NCBI GenBank assembly: GCA_041392785.1 | Contig: JAWKLK010000003.1 | Location: forward strand, 248,001-312,000 | Direction: 5' to 3' | Origin: OLB9 sp041392785 | GTDB taxonomy: Bacteria; Bacteroidota; Bacteroidia; Chitinophagales; Saprospiraceae | DNA length: 64,000 bases | Shown here: piece after piece, positions 7,369 through 15,523 of the stretch | How positions within the stretch are numbered: position 1 is the stretch's first letter | How the letters are laid out: each line of letters begins with the position of its first letter | Notes under the pieces: model-generated | Told to the model about the DNA's origin: nothing | The model's input: the letters and a program-made list of their open reading frames with translations, nothing else | Databases searched by the model: none | Translations under genes and position numbers: made by a program

Positions 7369-7938
7369 ATGGACAAACTCATAAACATTTTAAAACAAGC
7401 AAAACTAACTGATAAAGACATTGAAACTTTGCAAAAAATGATAGTTCCTATCAACGTAAAAATTAACAAAACATTGATAAATTATGGCGATAACTGCACC
7501 TCTATTTATTTCATACTGAAAGGTGGATTTGCTATGCAACTACTAAGGGATGATGGCACAGAAAAAACAATCAACTTCTTCTTAGACAGTTTTCAGCCAT
7601 TTATGACTGTGCCACAAAGCTATTTTCAAGAAACTAAAAGCACCTTTAAATTATTGGCTGTTAAAAATTCCGACATTTTAGCGTTTTCCAAAATAGATTT
7701 ACTCCAAGCAGTAGAGAAAAGTGCTACAATAAAGGACTTTTATCAATCCCAAATCATTTTGGCTCTACTGAGTGAATTGGATTTTAGGACGAAACTCCTA
7801 ACCTATTCACCAAAGAGAATGTATGAATTACTTATTTCCGACTATCAGGAAGTAATTAAAAATGTTTCTTCAAGGCATATCGCAAACTTTATAGGCATTT
7901 CCCCCGAATGGTTGAGTAATCTCAAACGAACACTTTAA
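7369..7938 (+). CDS. Crp/Fnr-family transcriptional regulator
   Basis: This 189-aa protein has a cyclic-nucleotide-binding-like beta-roll (about residues 30-115; INYGDNCTSIYFILKGGFAMQL) and a C-terminal helix-turn-helix (SSRHIANFIGISPEWLSNLKR, about 168-188). No cysteine cluster is seen, so it is not an FNR-type iron-sulfur sensor. The TTG at 7330 lies in the boundary element, so the ATG at 7369 is the start. It lies just upstream of a palindromic operator and the terpene-cyclase-like gene, its likely target. Confidence 0.8.
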   Translation: MDKLINILKQAKLTDKDIETLQKMIVPINVKINKTLINYGDNCTSIYFILKGGFAMQLLRDDGTEKTINFFLDSFQPFMTVPQSYFQETKSTFKLLAVKNSDILAFSKIDLLQAVEKSATIKDFYQSQIILALLSELDFRTKLLTYSPKRMYELLISDYQEVIKNVSSRHIANFIGISPEWLSNLKRTL

Positions 7939-7956
7939 GTCTTAAAGTTCTTTAAG
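7933..7956 (+). promoter_or_regulatory. Nested palindromic operator CTTTAAG/CTTAAAG
   Basis: Three heptamers in alternating orientation, CTTTAAG-T-CTTAAAG-TT-CTTTAAG, form two overlapping perfect inverted repeats. The first heptamer covers the regulator's stop codon. The site lies about 60 bp before the next ATG and upstream of a weak -7-like CATCTTTG (7977-7984). It is probably the site for the neighbouring Crp/Fnr regulator. Confidence 0.5.
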
Positions 7957-8016
7957 GGAATATTCTATATTTTCATTTCATCTTTGCACTATTGTTTGAC
8001 TTAAAATTTTGCAAAT

Positions 8017-8709
8017 ATGAATTGGGTAGAATTAACCGTATTGCTTAGTGGTATTGCTTGGACAATTACCTATGTGGCACTTGTTTATCGTGGCATCAAA
8101 GACAAATCGTATGGAATGCCTCTTGTTCCGTTAGCATTAAACATTGCTTGGGAAGTCACATTTTCACTTATTTATCCACCTCACGCCAGTGGTGGCTTGG
8201 CAACAGCCATCAATACAGTTTGGATGATTTGTGATGTGGGAATCGTAATTACTTTCTTTTTATATGGTTACAAATACTTTCAAAGTAGCTACAAAATTTC
8301 AAAATCCGAATGGATAATGCTTGCGGTTGTTGCATTTGCCTCTTCGTTTGGAATTATGATAGCGGGTGGCCCATTTTTCGGACAGTTTGAGCCATATTTC
8401 CACAAAGAAATTTTTGAAGGTGCAAAATTCATAGCATTTATTCAGAATCTTGTTATCTCCGTTTGCTTTGTACTGATGTATTGGCAACGTCAAAATTCCG
8501 AAGGACAATCGTTTACAATAGCTTGGTCAAAATGGATAGGAACTTCAATGACAGTAGGACTTTCTTACCTTTTGGCTGACCACAAAGGCGAAGATGCCAC
8601 ATTAATATTCATCATTATTTTAGCCACCTTTGTTTTTGATACCTATTATATGCGACTCATCTACAATCAGCTTAGAAAAGAAGGCATCAATCCTTGGACA
8701 AGATTATAG
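8017..8709 (+). CDS. Candidate transmembrane terpene cyclase (Pyr4/PaxB-like)
   Basis: This 230-aa protein has seven predicted membrane helices. The block KDKSYGMPLVPLALNIAWE and the late acidic residue in FVFDTYYMRL (E46 and D208) match the positions of the two acidic residues needed by fungal Pyr4-type membrane terpene cyclases. The length fits the family (about 230-250 aa). Bacterial homologues exist, mostly uncharacterised. No prenyltransferase or epoxidase is adjacent, so the substrate is unknown. A DoxX-like gene follows after 3 bp. The family call is recognition-based. Confidence 0.55.
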   Translation: MNWVELTVLLSGIAWTITYVALVYRGIKDKSYGMPLVPLALNIAWEVTFSLIYPPHASGGLATAINTVWMICDVGIVITFFLYGYKYFQSSYKISKSEWIMLAVVAFASSFGIMIAGGPFFGQFEPYFHKEIFEGAKFIAFIQNLVISVCFVLMYWQRQNSEGQSFTIAWSKWIGTSMTVGLSYLLADHKGEDATLIFIIILATFVFDTYYMRLIYNQLRKEGINPWTRL

Positions 8710-8712
8710 ATT

Positions 8713-9069
8713 ATGGTAACAACAATTTGGATATTAAAAGGGCTAATAGCATCAATCTTTGGTTTTGTTGGCATCAACAAACTTGTTTTGCAAAAAGCCA
8801 AATTATTGGACAAGGGAATGAAAGGTTTAGTAAATCTTGATGAAAAACAAATTAAAGGGGCAGGCTTTTTAGAACTTTTGGGAGCAATTGGATTAGTACT
8901 TCCTTCAATATTTAACAAATACCCAATTCTATCTGCAATTTCGGCTTTGTGCTTAGGTTTGACAATGATAGTAGCGGGACAAATAAATTATAAGTTAAAA
9001 CTCTCAATCGTCCCCAACATCGCCATTTTTATAATCTGCGTTTTAATTGCGTATTGGGAATTGACATAA
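8713..9069 (+). CDS. DoxX-family membrane protein
   Basis: This 118-aa protein has four membrane helices and the DoxX hallmarks (IASIFGFVGINKL near residue 12; GFLELLGAIGLVLPSIF near 50). It is separated from the upstream cyclase-like gene by 3 bp, so the two are cotranscribed. A strong terminator follows. DoxX-like proteins are often linked to oxidoreduction at the membrane, but the role here is unknown. Confidence 0.7.
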   Translation: MVTTIWILKGLIASIFGFVGINKLVLQKAKLLDKGMKGLVNLDEKQIKGAGFLELLGAIGLVLPSIFNKYPILSAISALCLGLTMIVAGQINYKLKLSIVPNIAIFIICVLIAYWELT

Positions 9070-9101
9070 GGCTGCCACTCAAAAGGATTAGAAAAATTAG
9101 G

Positions 9102-9142
9102 GCTGATAGAAGTAAATCGATTATACTACTATCAGCTTTTTT
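9102..9142 (+). terminator. Rho-independent terminator
   Basis: GCTGATAG-A-AGTA pairs with TACT-A-CTATCAGC (9102-9114 with 9124-9136), a 12-bp stem with one mismatch and a 9-nt loop, followed by six Ts. It ends the cyclase/DoxX transcript. Confidence 0.85.
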
Positions 9143-9188
9143 ACAATATTTGATAAACAAGAAAACACTATAAAAGTACCTTAAGACA

Positions 9189-9233
9189 GCCAGTAGCAAT
9201 GACGGTAAGGCTTCGTCATAAATGCTTCTTGGC
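9189..9233 (+). repeat. 45-bp imperfect inverted repeat
   Basis: Successive arms GCCA, AGCA and ATGACG on the left pair with CGTCAT, TGCT and TGGC on the right, with small internal bulges. It lies between a terminator and the arsR promoter. It could be a folded recombination-site remnant or a small element. No T-run follows, so it is not a terminator. Confidence 0.5.
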
Positions 9234-9342
9234 ACGAAACCATTACTTACATTTTCATAAAAAACAAAATATTTTCAATAGAAAAGACGCGCTCAAGAGA
9301 AAACAAACAAAAAATATTCTAACAATTAAAATATTTATCGTA

Positions 9343-9354
9343 ATATTGCAATAT
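9343..9354 (+). promoter_or_regulatory. Probable ArsR operator
   Basis: A perfect 12-bp palindrome, ATATTGCAATAT, lies 19 bp upstream of the ArsR start in a very AT-rich promoter region. SmtB/ArsR repressors bind such short palindromes over their own promoters. Confidence 0.55.
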
Positions 9355-9373
9355 AATAATTTAAATTAGGCAA

Positions 9374-9700
9374 ATGGGAGCAACAAAAACTGAACATTTT
9401 ACGGGCAATCAAAATGCAATTGCAATGCTCACAAAAGCTTTAGGTCACCCAGCAAGAATTGCCATAATGGAATATTTGATGAGTGTGGATACTTGTATTT
9501 GCGGCGACATTGTAAATGAACTTCCATTGGCACAACCTACAGTTTCTCAACATTTGAGAGAACTTAAAAATGCAGGTCTTATTAAAGGAAATATAGAAGG
9601 TAACACAATTTGTTATTGCGTTGACGAAAAATCAATTGAAAAGTTAATCACTTATTTTACAAAAATTACTACAAAATTAAAAAGTAAATCTTGCTGTTAA
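9374..9700 (+). CDS. arsR: ArsR-family metalloregulator
   Basis: This 108-aa winged helix repressor has LTKALGHPARIAIMEYLM as the first helices, DTCICGDIVNEL near residue 39 placing a CxC pair where ArsR proteins bind arsenite or antimonite, and the recognition helix AQPTVSQHLRELKNAGLI (about 53-70). The C-terminus ends in SCC. It should repress its own operon until metalloid binds. The following Cys-rich gene is cotranscribed (19-bp gap). Confidence 0.85.
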   Translation: MGATKTEHFTGNQNAIAMLTKALGHPARIAIMEYLMSVDTCICGDIVNELPLAQPTVSQHLRELKNAGLIKGNIEGNTICYCVDEKSIEKLITYFTKITTKLKSKSCC

Positions 9701-9719
9701 ACAAATAAATAAATCAAAA

Positions 9720-10175
9720 ATGGTATTATCAGAATTTAAACACCACTTAAACACAGTTACTGAAGTAACCTTTTTAAAACCAGATGGAACTCATATTCCA
9801 AAACATTTTCACATAACAGAAGTTGGACAAATCAACAAGAAATTTATTGACTGTGGTGGAACTGTAAGAAATGAAAATATAATCTCCATGCAATTATGGG
9901 AAAGCGTGGATGTTTGGCACAGATTAGAACCACACAAACTCATTTCAATCATTAATCTTTCTATAGAAAAGTTAAATATTGAAGATCACGAAATAGAAAT
10001 TGAATACCAAGCGGACACCATTGGAAAATATGGCGTTGAATTTGAAGATGGAATTTTTAAACTATCAAGTAAAAATACGACTTGCCTTGCATCAGACAAA
10101 TGTGCCATTCCTTCGTTAGAAATTATAAAAGAAAAAGCAGAATCTTGTTGTACGCCAGGTAGCGGTTGCTGTTAA
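9720..10175 (+). CDS. DUF6428-like, Cys-rich C-terminus, ars-linked
   Basis: This 151-aa protein has a compact domain with HIPKHFHITEVG near residue 20 and LWESVDVWHRL near residue 59, ending in a CC-TPGSG-CC tail after two more cysteines (near 120). It resembles the family called DUF6428, commonly seen behind arsR in Bacteroidota arsenic clusters. The thiol-rich tail suggests metalloid binding, but its role is unknown. The usual later ars genes (arsenate reductase, arsM, Acr3) are missing here. Confidence 0.65.
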   Translation: MVLSEFKHHLNTVTEVTFLKPDGTHIPKHFHITEVGQINKKFIDCGGTVRNENIISMQLWESVDVWHRLEPHKLISIINLSIEKLNIEDHEIEIEYQADTIGKYGVEFEDGIFKLSSKNTTCLASDKCAIPSLEIIKEKAESCCTPGSGCC

Positions 10176-10185
10176 TGTAGTAAAT

Positions 10186-10230
10186 ATGACTTCAAAAGAA
10201 TTTATCACAAAGTGGTTATTAAATAGCTGA
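10186..10230 (+). pseudogene. Truncated start of a third ars-operon gene
   Basis: An ATG 10 bp after the DUF6428 stop opens MTSKEFITKWLLNS and stops within the dispersed repeat that begins at 10221. The spacing and frame suggest the next operon gene, cut off by that repeat. With only 14 codons the original product cannot be named. Confidence 0.3.
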
Positions 10231-10317
10231 TTATCAGCATTATTATATTTTTTTTATCAATTTACCGCACTAGTAGAAGTACTCCTATAGGAGGATCGCT
10301 GTCATTCGCCTTTAACT
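10221..10317 (+). repeat. Dispersed repeat, copy 1
   Basis: This copy opens with AAATAGCTGATTATCA, an exact 16-bp match to 32940-32955. Near its end TATAGGAGGAT is followed by a TCATYCGCCTTT block, also present at 32991-33021. The middle differs in length. It is probably the relic or end of a mobile element, and no transposase is attached. Confidence 0.7.
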
Positions 10318-10466
10318 ACTGATAAATGCAAATAAAACCCTGTTGAGCGGAAGCATTAATGGCTTGGAATTATTACTTCATGCAATAAATGTCTTCAAAA
10401 CTTAAAAATTTTCTATATGCAATGCGAAATTAACAGAACTACAAGCCTAGTTTCAAGAAAAAAATC

Positions 10467-10474
10467 TAATTTTG
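10467..10474 (+). promoter_or_regulatory. -7 promoter element of the efflux operon
   Basis: TAATTTTG matches TAnnTTTG and lies only 4 bp before the ATG at 10479. Initiation about 7 bp downstream would give a leaderless or nearly leaderless mRNA. No clear -33 box was seen. Confidence 0.4.
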
Positions 10475-10478
10475 TATC

Positions 10479-10871
10479 ATGAATGCTTTTGTGGCAAAAA
10501 TTCTTATTGTCGTTTGTTTATTTGGTATAACACCACTCAAGGAGTTACTCAAGGCTCCTTTGTTGGTCATGCACTATGTTGACCATAATGATACATCACC
10601 AGATATGACATTGAAGGACTTTTTATTGATGCATTATTGTTCTGATGTTAAATTTGATGATGATTATGCTCAGGATCAACAATTGCCATTCAAATCAATT
10701 GACTTTCAACATTTACCGATTTTTATATACTATGAGCAGTCTATTTCCCACATACCATTTCATCCTATTTCTCAAATATTAAAGGTTAAAAATCTTAAAT
10801 TTGACTACCTTTTCAATATTAAAGAAACCACACTATCCGGCGTTTTCCACCCTCCCAAAATTATAGGATAA
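10479..10871 (+). CDS. Small exported protein of efflux operon
   Basis: This 130-aa protein has an N-terminal signal-like helix (about residues 4-18), a His/Asp-rich middle (LLVMHYVDHND; LLMHYC) and an FHPPK-type C-terminus. Proteins with this layout often precede CzcA-type efflux operons in Bacteroidota. The conserved histidines suggest metal contact in the periplasm, but the function is not established. It heads the efflux gene run (214 bp before the pump gene). Confidence 0.6.
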   Translation: MNAFVAKILIVVCLFGITPLKELLKAPLLVMHYVDHNDTSPDMTLKDFLLMHYCSDVKFDDDYAQDQQLPFKSIDFQHLPIFIYYEQSISHIPFHPISQILKVKNLKFDYLFNIKETTLSGVFHPPKIIG

Positions 10872-11085
10872 GTTTTTTGTCCTTGAAATTATCCTATTAG
10901 TTTTCTTCTATTCTTATGAAGATTCCTTTAGTTTAATTATTTTAGATATGTGTATATATTGATGATTATACTCCATCAATATCTCTCTAATAGCTAGCTA
11001 GTTCCAAAAGGTAATTACATTTCAATTTTTCAATACATCATTGAAAAGTATTTTTCCTAATTAATTTAATTATAATGGTTTATAT

Positions 11086-14000
11086 ATGTTAAATAGTATA
11101 ATAACATTTTCAATAAAAAACAAACTCCTTATAGGTTTGATGACATTTGGCCTCATCGCCTTGGGTATGTTTGAAGCCACAAAATTACCCATCGATGCAG
11201 TGCCTGACATCACTGATAATCAGGTCCTTGTCATCACTCAAGCACCATCATATGGAGCTCAAGATATCGAAAGATTAATTACATTTCCCATAGAACAAGC
11301 CAACTCAAACATATCAGGATTAAAAAAAATAAGAAGTTTTTCGAGATTTGGGTTATCGCTTGTCACGATAGTTTTTAATGATGATATTGATGTCTATTGG
11401 GCTCGTCAGCAAGTATCGGAACGTCTCCAACAGATCCAATCACAAATTCCACCCGAAATAGGTACACCCGAATTAGGACCTGTGGCAACTGGTTTGGGAG
11501 AAATCTACCAATATGTCATAAAACCCAAAAAAGGATATGAATCAAAGTATGATCCTGTTGCATTGCGAACTATACAAGATTGGGTCGTGAGAAGACAATT
11601 ACTTGGTGTGAAAGGCATTGCGGAAGTTTCTTCATTTGGCGGAAAGCTAAAACAGTATCAAGTGGTCCTTGATCCAGAAAGACTCAACTCTTCGGGTATT
11701 ACTATTTATGATATTTTTAATGCCCTTGAGGCTAACAATCAAAATACTGGTGGCGGTTATATAGAAAAAAATGCTACTGCATTATACATTCGTACTGAAG
11801 GACTTATCAATTCTAAAGACGATATTGGAAGCATCCCAATAAAGACTGCATCTGGAGTCCCTATGCGCATAAGAGATATTGGAGAAGTCACAGACGGTTT
11901 TGCTACTAGATATGGAGCAGTCACATATAACGATCAAGGAGAAGTGGCTGGAGCAGTTGTCATGATGCTCAAAGGTGCGAATAGTAGTCAGGTCATAAAA
12001 GATGTTAAAGCTAGAATTGAACAAATTAAATCTACTTTGCCAGAAGGCGTGGAAATCGAACCATTTCTAGATAGAACAAAAATGGTAAATAATGCCATAA
12101 GCACCGTTGAGACTAACCTATTGGAAGGTGCACTAATTGTGATTTTTATCCTTGTTATTTTCCTTGGCAATCTTAGGGCTGGATTATTAGTGGCATCAGT
12201 AATTCCTCTCTCCATGTTGTTTGCAATCATTATGATGAATCTTTTCGGAGTCAGTGGCAACCTCATGAGTTTAGGTGCTTTGGATTTCGGATTAATTGTA
12301 GATGGCGCTGTCATTATTGTCGAAGCAGTGATGCATCAACTCGGCCATAGCAAACACTACAAAGGCATTATAAAACTTACTTCACATCAAATGGATACAG
12401 AAGTAAAAATGGCAGCAGGTAAAATGATGAACAGTGCAGTCTTTGGACAAATTATTATTTTAATCGTTTACTTACCCATATTCACTTTAGAAGGCATAGA
12501 AGGCAAAATGTTTATCCCGATGGCGCAGACGGTTGCTTTTGCATTATTAGGAGCATTCATTTTATCTGTTACTTATATTCCTATGATGAGTACTATTGTT
12601 CTAAGTAAAAATCTCAAACATAGTGATAATCTCTCAGACAAAATATTGAATAAAATTGAAAGATTTTTTCAGAGAAGCCTAGAGTTTTTCATCAAAATAC
12701 CAAAACTTACTATTACTCTGGCTTTTGGTGGATTTATTATTGCATTATTTGCCTTGTCCAGAATGGGTGGCGAATTTATTCCAGCTTTAGAAGAAGGTGA
12801 TTTTGCCGTAGATACTAGAGTTTTGACAGGAAGTAATCTAAACACCACTGCAGAATTTACACAAAAAGCTGCACATATTTTACTGACTAGATTTCCTGAG
12901 GTAGAAAAAGTGGTAACCAAAATAGGTAGTGGCGAAGTGCCTACTGATCCAATGCCTATGGAAGCCAGTGATATGATGGTCATAATGAAAGATAAAAGAG
13001 AATGGAAAAATGCAAAAACCTTTGATGAGATGGCTATAAAAATGGGTAAAGAGCTAGAAGATGTGCCCGGCATCACTGCTGGATTCCAATATCCTGTTCA
13101 AATGCGATTTAATGAATTGATGACAGGAGCTAGACAAGATGTAGTTTGCAAAATTTTTGGTGAAGATCTGGATACATTGGCCTATTATGCTGCCAAACTA
13201 GGTAAGTTGGTAAATCAGGTACAAGGTGCCCAAGATTTATATGTGGAAGCAGTAACCGGCGTGCCACAAGTAATAATTTCTTACAATAGAGAAGCACTAG
13301 CCCAGTATCAAGTGGATATCGCTGACGTAAATAAAGCAGTAAATATGGCTTTTGCAGGTCAGAGCGCTGGTTTGGTATTCGAAGGAGAGAAGAGATTTGA
13401 CCTAATCGTAAGGCTGAAATCTGATAAAAGACAAAACCTTGAAGATGCTAAAAATTTGCTAATTCCAATAAATAATGGACAACAAATTCCACTTTCTGCA
13501 GTAGCAGATGTGTCCATAAAAGACGGTCCAAACCAAATCCAAAGAGAAGATGCCAAAAGAAGAATCGTTGTTGGTTTTAACGTAAGAGGCCGCGATGTCC
13601 AAAATATCGTCACAGATCTGCAAGCCAAAGTGGAATCATCTATCCAGTTGCCAGTAGGTTACTATGTGACGTATGGTGGTGCATTTGAAAATCTAAACAA
13701 GGCAAAAAAAAGATTAATGATAGCCGTACCAATCTCGCTCATTTTGATCTTCATCTTATTGTACTTTGCCTTTAATTCAATCCTCCATGGACTCCTGATT
13801 TATTCTGCTATTCCACTATCTGCCATAGGTGGTATTTTCTTGCTTGCATTGCGAGGGATGCCATTTAGTATCAGTGCGGGGGTCGGTTTTATTGCACTTT
13901 TTGGTGTCTCTGTTTTAAATGGCATAGTATTGATTGCAGAATTTAACAGATTAAAGGCCGAAGGATGGAAGGATCTTAAGAAAATTGTTTTGATGGGGAC

Positions 14001-14244
14001 AAAAGTTAGATTGAGGCCCGTATTGATGACTGCATTTGTAGCATCATTGGGATTTTTACCCATGGCACTAAGCAACGGTGCTGGAGCAGAAGTACAAAGG
14101 CCACTAGCAACAGTGGTCATCGGAGGTCTTATAGTTGCAACATTTCTGACATTGATAGTACTACCTATCCTTTATATTTTATTTGAAGGCAAGTCAGAAA
14201 TTGAAGACAATACAGATCTACCCTATCATAACATAAATAAATAA
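11086..14244 (+). CDS. czcA: CzcA-type heavy-metal RND efflux pump
   Basis: This 1052-aa inner-membrane proton/metal antiporter has the expected family length. It has TM1 near residues 10-28, a large periplasmic loop, a TM2-6 block from about 340, a second loop from about 560, and TM8-12 near 870-1035. The TM4 signature DFGLIVDGAVIIVE (D400, D406, E413) is of the divalent-cation (Zn/Co/Cd/Ni) CzcA group rather than the copper/silver CusA group. It pumps periplasmic or cytosolic metal through the adjacent TolC-like and adaptor proteins. Confidence 0.9.
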   Translation: MLNSIITFSIKNKLLIGLMTFGLIALGMFEATKLPIDAVPDITDNQVLVITQAPSYGAQDIERLITFPIEQANSNISGLKKIRSFSRFGLSLVTIVFNDDIDVYWARQQVSERLQQIQSQIPPEIGTPELGPVATGLGEIYQYVIKPKKGYESKYDPVALRTIQDWVVRRQLLGVKGIAEVSSFGGKLKQYQVVLDPERLNSSGITIYDIFNALEANNQNTGGGYIEKNATALYIRTEGLINSKDDIGSIPIKTASGVPMRIRDIGEVTDGFATRYGAVTYNDQGEVAGAVVMMLKGANSSQVIKDVKARIEQIKSTLPEGVEIEPFLDRTKMVNNAISTVETNLLEGALIVIFILVIFLGNLRAGLLVASVIPLSMLFAIIMMNLFGVSGNLMSLGALDFGLIVDGAVIIVEAVMHQLGHSKHYKGIIKLTSHQMDTEVKMAAGKMMNSAVFGQIIILIVYLPIFTLEGIEGKMFIPMAQTVAFALLGAFILSVTYIPMMSTIVLSKNLKHSDNLSDKILNKIERFFQRSLEFFIKIPKLTITLAFGGFIIALFALSRMGGEFIPALEEGDFAVDTRVLTGSNLNTTAEFTQKAAHILLTRFPEVEKVVTKIGSGEVPTDPMPMEASDMMVIMKDKREWKNAKTFDEMAIKMGKELEDVPGITAGFQYPVQMRFNELMTGARQDVVCKIFGEDLDTLAYYAAKLGKLVNQVQGAQDLYVEAVTGVPQVIISYNREALAQYQVDIADVNKAVNMAFAGQSAGLVFEGEKRFDLIVRLKSDKRQNLEDAKNLLIPINNGQQIPLSAVADVSIKDGPNQIQREDAKRRIVVGFNVRGRDVQNIVTDLQAKVESSIQLPVGYYVTYGGAFENLNKAKKRLMIAVPISLILIFILLYFAFNSILHGLLIYSAIPLSAIGGIFLLALRGMPFSISAGVGFIALFGVSVLNGIVLIAEFNRLKAEGWKDLKKIVLMGTKVRLRPVLMTAFVASLGFLPMALSNGAGAEVQRPLATVVIGGLIVATFLTLIVLPILYILFEGKSEIEDNTDLPYHNINK

Positions 14245-14251
14245 ATCTATC

Positions 14252-15496
14252 ATGATAACAAAAAAAATTGAATATCGTACATATATCGCATCAATGATTA
14301 TTGTATTGCTTTCTCAAATTATTTGCGCACAAAAAAGCATAACACTTGCTGATGCAAAAAATTTAGCCAAAGAGAAAAATTTTGATTTAAAAACACAAAA
14401 TCTCAATGTTCTCTACCAATCAAAAAACATAAATACGGCTTATACAATGGATCCTACCCAAATTGATTCAGAATTTGGTCAGTTTAATAGCACATATTTT
14501 GATATAGCTGTTGGTATTTCACAATCCTTCCATCTACCACAAGTGTACCAGAGAAAGAAGGATATAAACAAACAAAAAGTAAAAGTGTCAGAGGCTTACA
14601 TGAATGCTACCGAAGTAGATGTACACAGACAAATCACTGAGATTTTTATTAATTACCATTTTCTTGAAGCAAAAACCAAGCTATTAGTTGAACAAGATAG
14701 CCTATTTGGAATTTTCCAACGTATCGCCACCGACAGATATCAAAGCGGGGAGACAGATGCCCTAGCAAAGATTTCAGCAGAACAACAAAAAATGAGTATA
14801 ACCAATGAGTTGATATCTCTCCAGAATGAAAAAGACATTTTGGTTTTTGAACTGAATTGGTTATTAGGTAATGTAGGTAATTTCATTCCAGAATCTGAGG
14901 ATTTTACAAAAATTCCGTCAATGTATGTGTATGACGTTACAGCCATCAGCAGGCATCCTTTACTTTTGGCTGCGCTTCAAGAAAATGAAACATCCATCTT
15001 AGCAACTCAAATTGAAAAATCTGTCAGGTTGCCAAAATTTTCTTTAGGTTATAACAATATAAGCATCCGAGGCACTGGCCCGGACAATATCATATACCAA
15101 TCTGGAGATAGATTTCATAGTTTTCAGTTTGGGATGGCTATACCTATTTTAAACAAAGGGAATAATGCAGCTATTCAAGCCGCAAAAATCATGGAAGAAG
15201 TCACAAATCAACAATTACTCTCAAAAAAAGCTGCTTTGGAATATAGTGTAAATCAAAAAAATGCTATGATTCAAAATCTCTATAAGAGACTGGATAGATA
15301 TGCGACTTTCTCTCTTCCTAACGCTGCACGATTACAATCTATAGCAGAAATCCAATACTCTTCAGGCGATATAAATTATCTCGAATTTGTACTTCTGAAT
15401 CAACAAGCGATAGCCATTAAAAAAGAATATTTACAACTTATTCACGAACTTAAAATCACGGACATACAACTCAAGTATTTAACATCAAATCTTTAA
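14252..15496 (+). CDS. TolC-family outer-membrane efflux protein (CzcC-like)
   Basis: This 414-aa protein has a signal peptide (cleavage near CAQ-K, residues 25-28), then two long helical hairpin repeats of the outer-membrane efflux protein fold (ITLADAKNLAKEKNFDL near 30; YQSGETDALAKISAEQQKM near 160). It starts 7 bp after the pump gene and should form the outer-membrane channel of the same complex. Confidence 0.85.
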   Translation: MITKKIEYRTYIASMIIVLLSQIICAQKSITLADAKNLAKEKNFDLKTQNLNVLYQSKNINTAYTMDPTQIDSEFGQFNSTYFDIAVGISQSFHLPQVYQRKKDINKQKVKVSEAYMNATEVDVHRQITEIFINYHFLEAKTKLLVEQDSLFGIFQRIATDRYQSGETDALAKISAEQQKMSITNELISLQNEKDILVFELNWLLGNVGNFIPESEDFTKIPSMYVYDVTAISRHPLLLAALQENETSILATQIEKSVRLPKFSLGYNNISIRGTGPDNIIYQSGDRFHSFQFGMAIPILNKGNNAAIQAAKIMEEVTNQQLLSKKAALEYSVNQKNAMIQNLYKRLDRYATFSLPNAARLQSIAEIQYSSGDINYLEFVLLNQQAIAIKKEYLQLIHELKITDIQLKYLTSNL

Positions 15497-15523
15497 AATT
15501 TCATATTAAAATAGAATTAAAAA

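Noticed and set aside
9070..9235. Minus-strand frame 9029-9235
   Set aside because: It crosses the DoxX terminator hairpin and the 45-bp palindrome and has no protein features.
11782..14120. Minus-strand frames opposite czcA
   Set aside because: They are antisense to a conserved pump gene, with no independent motif or promoter.
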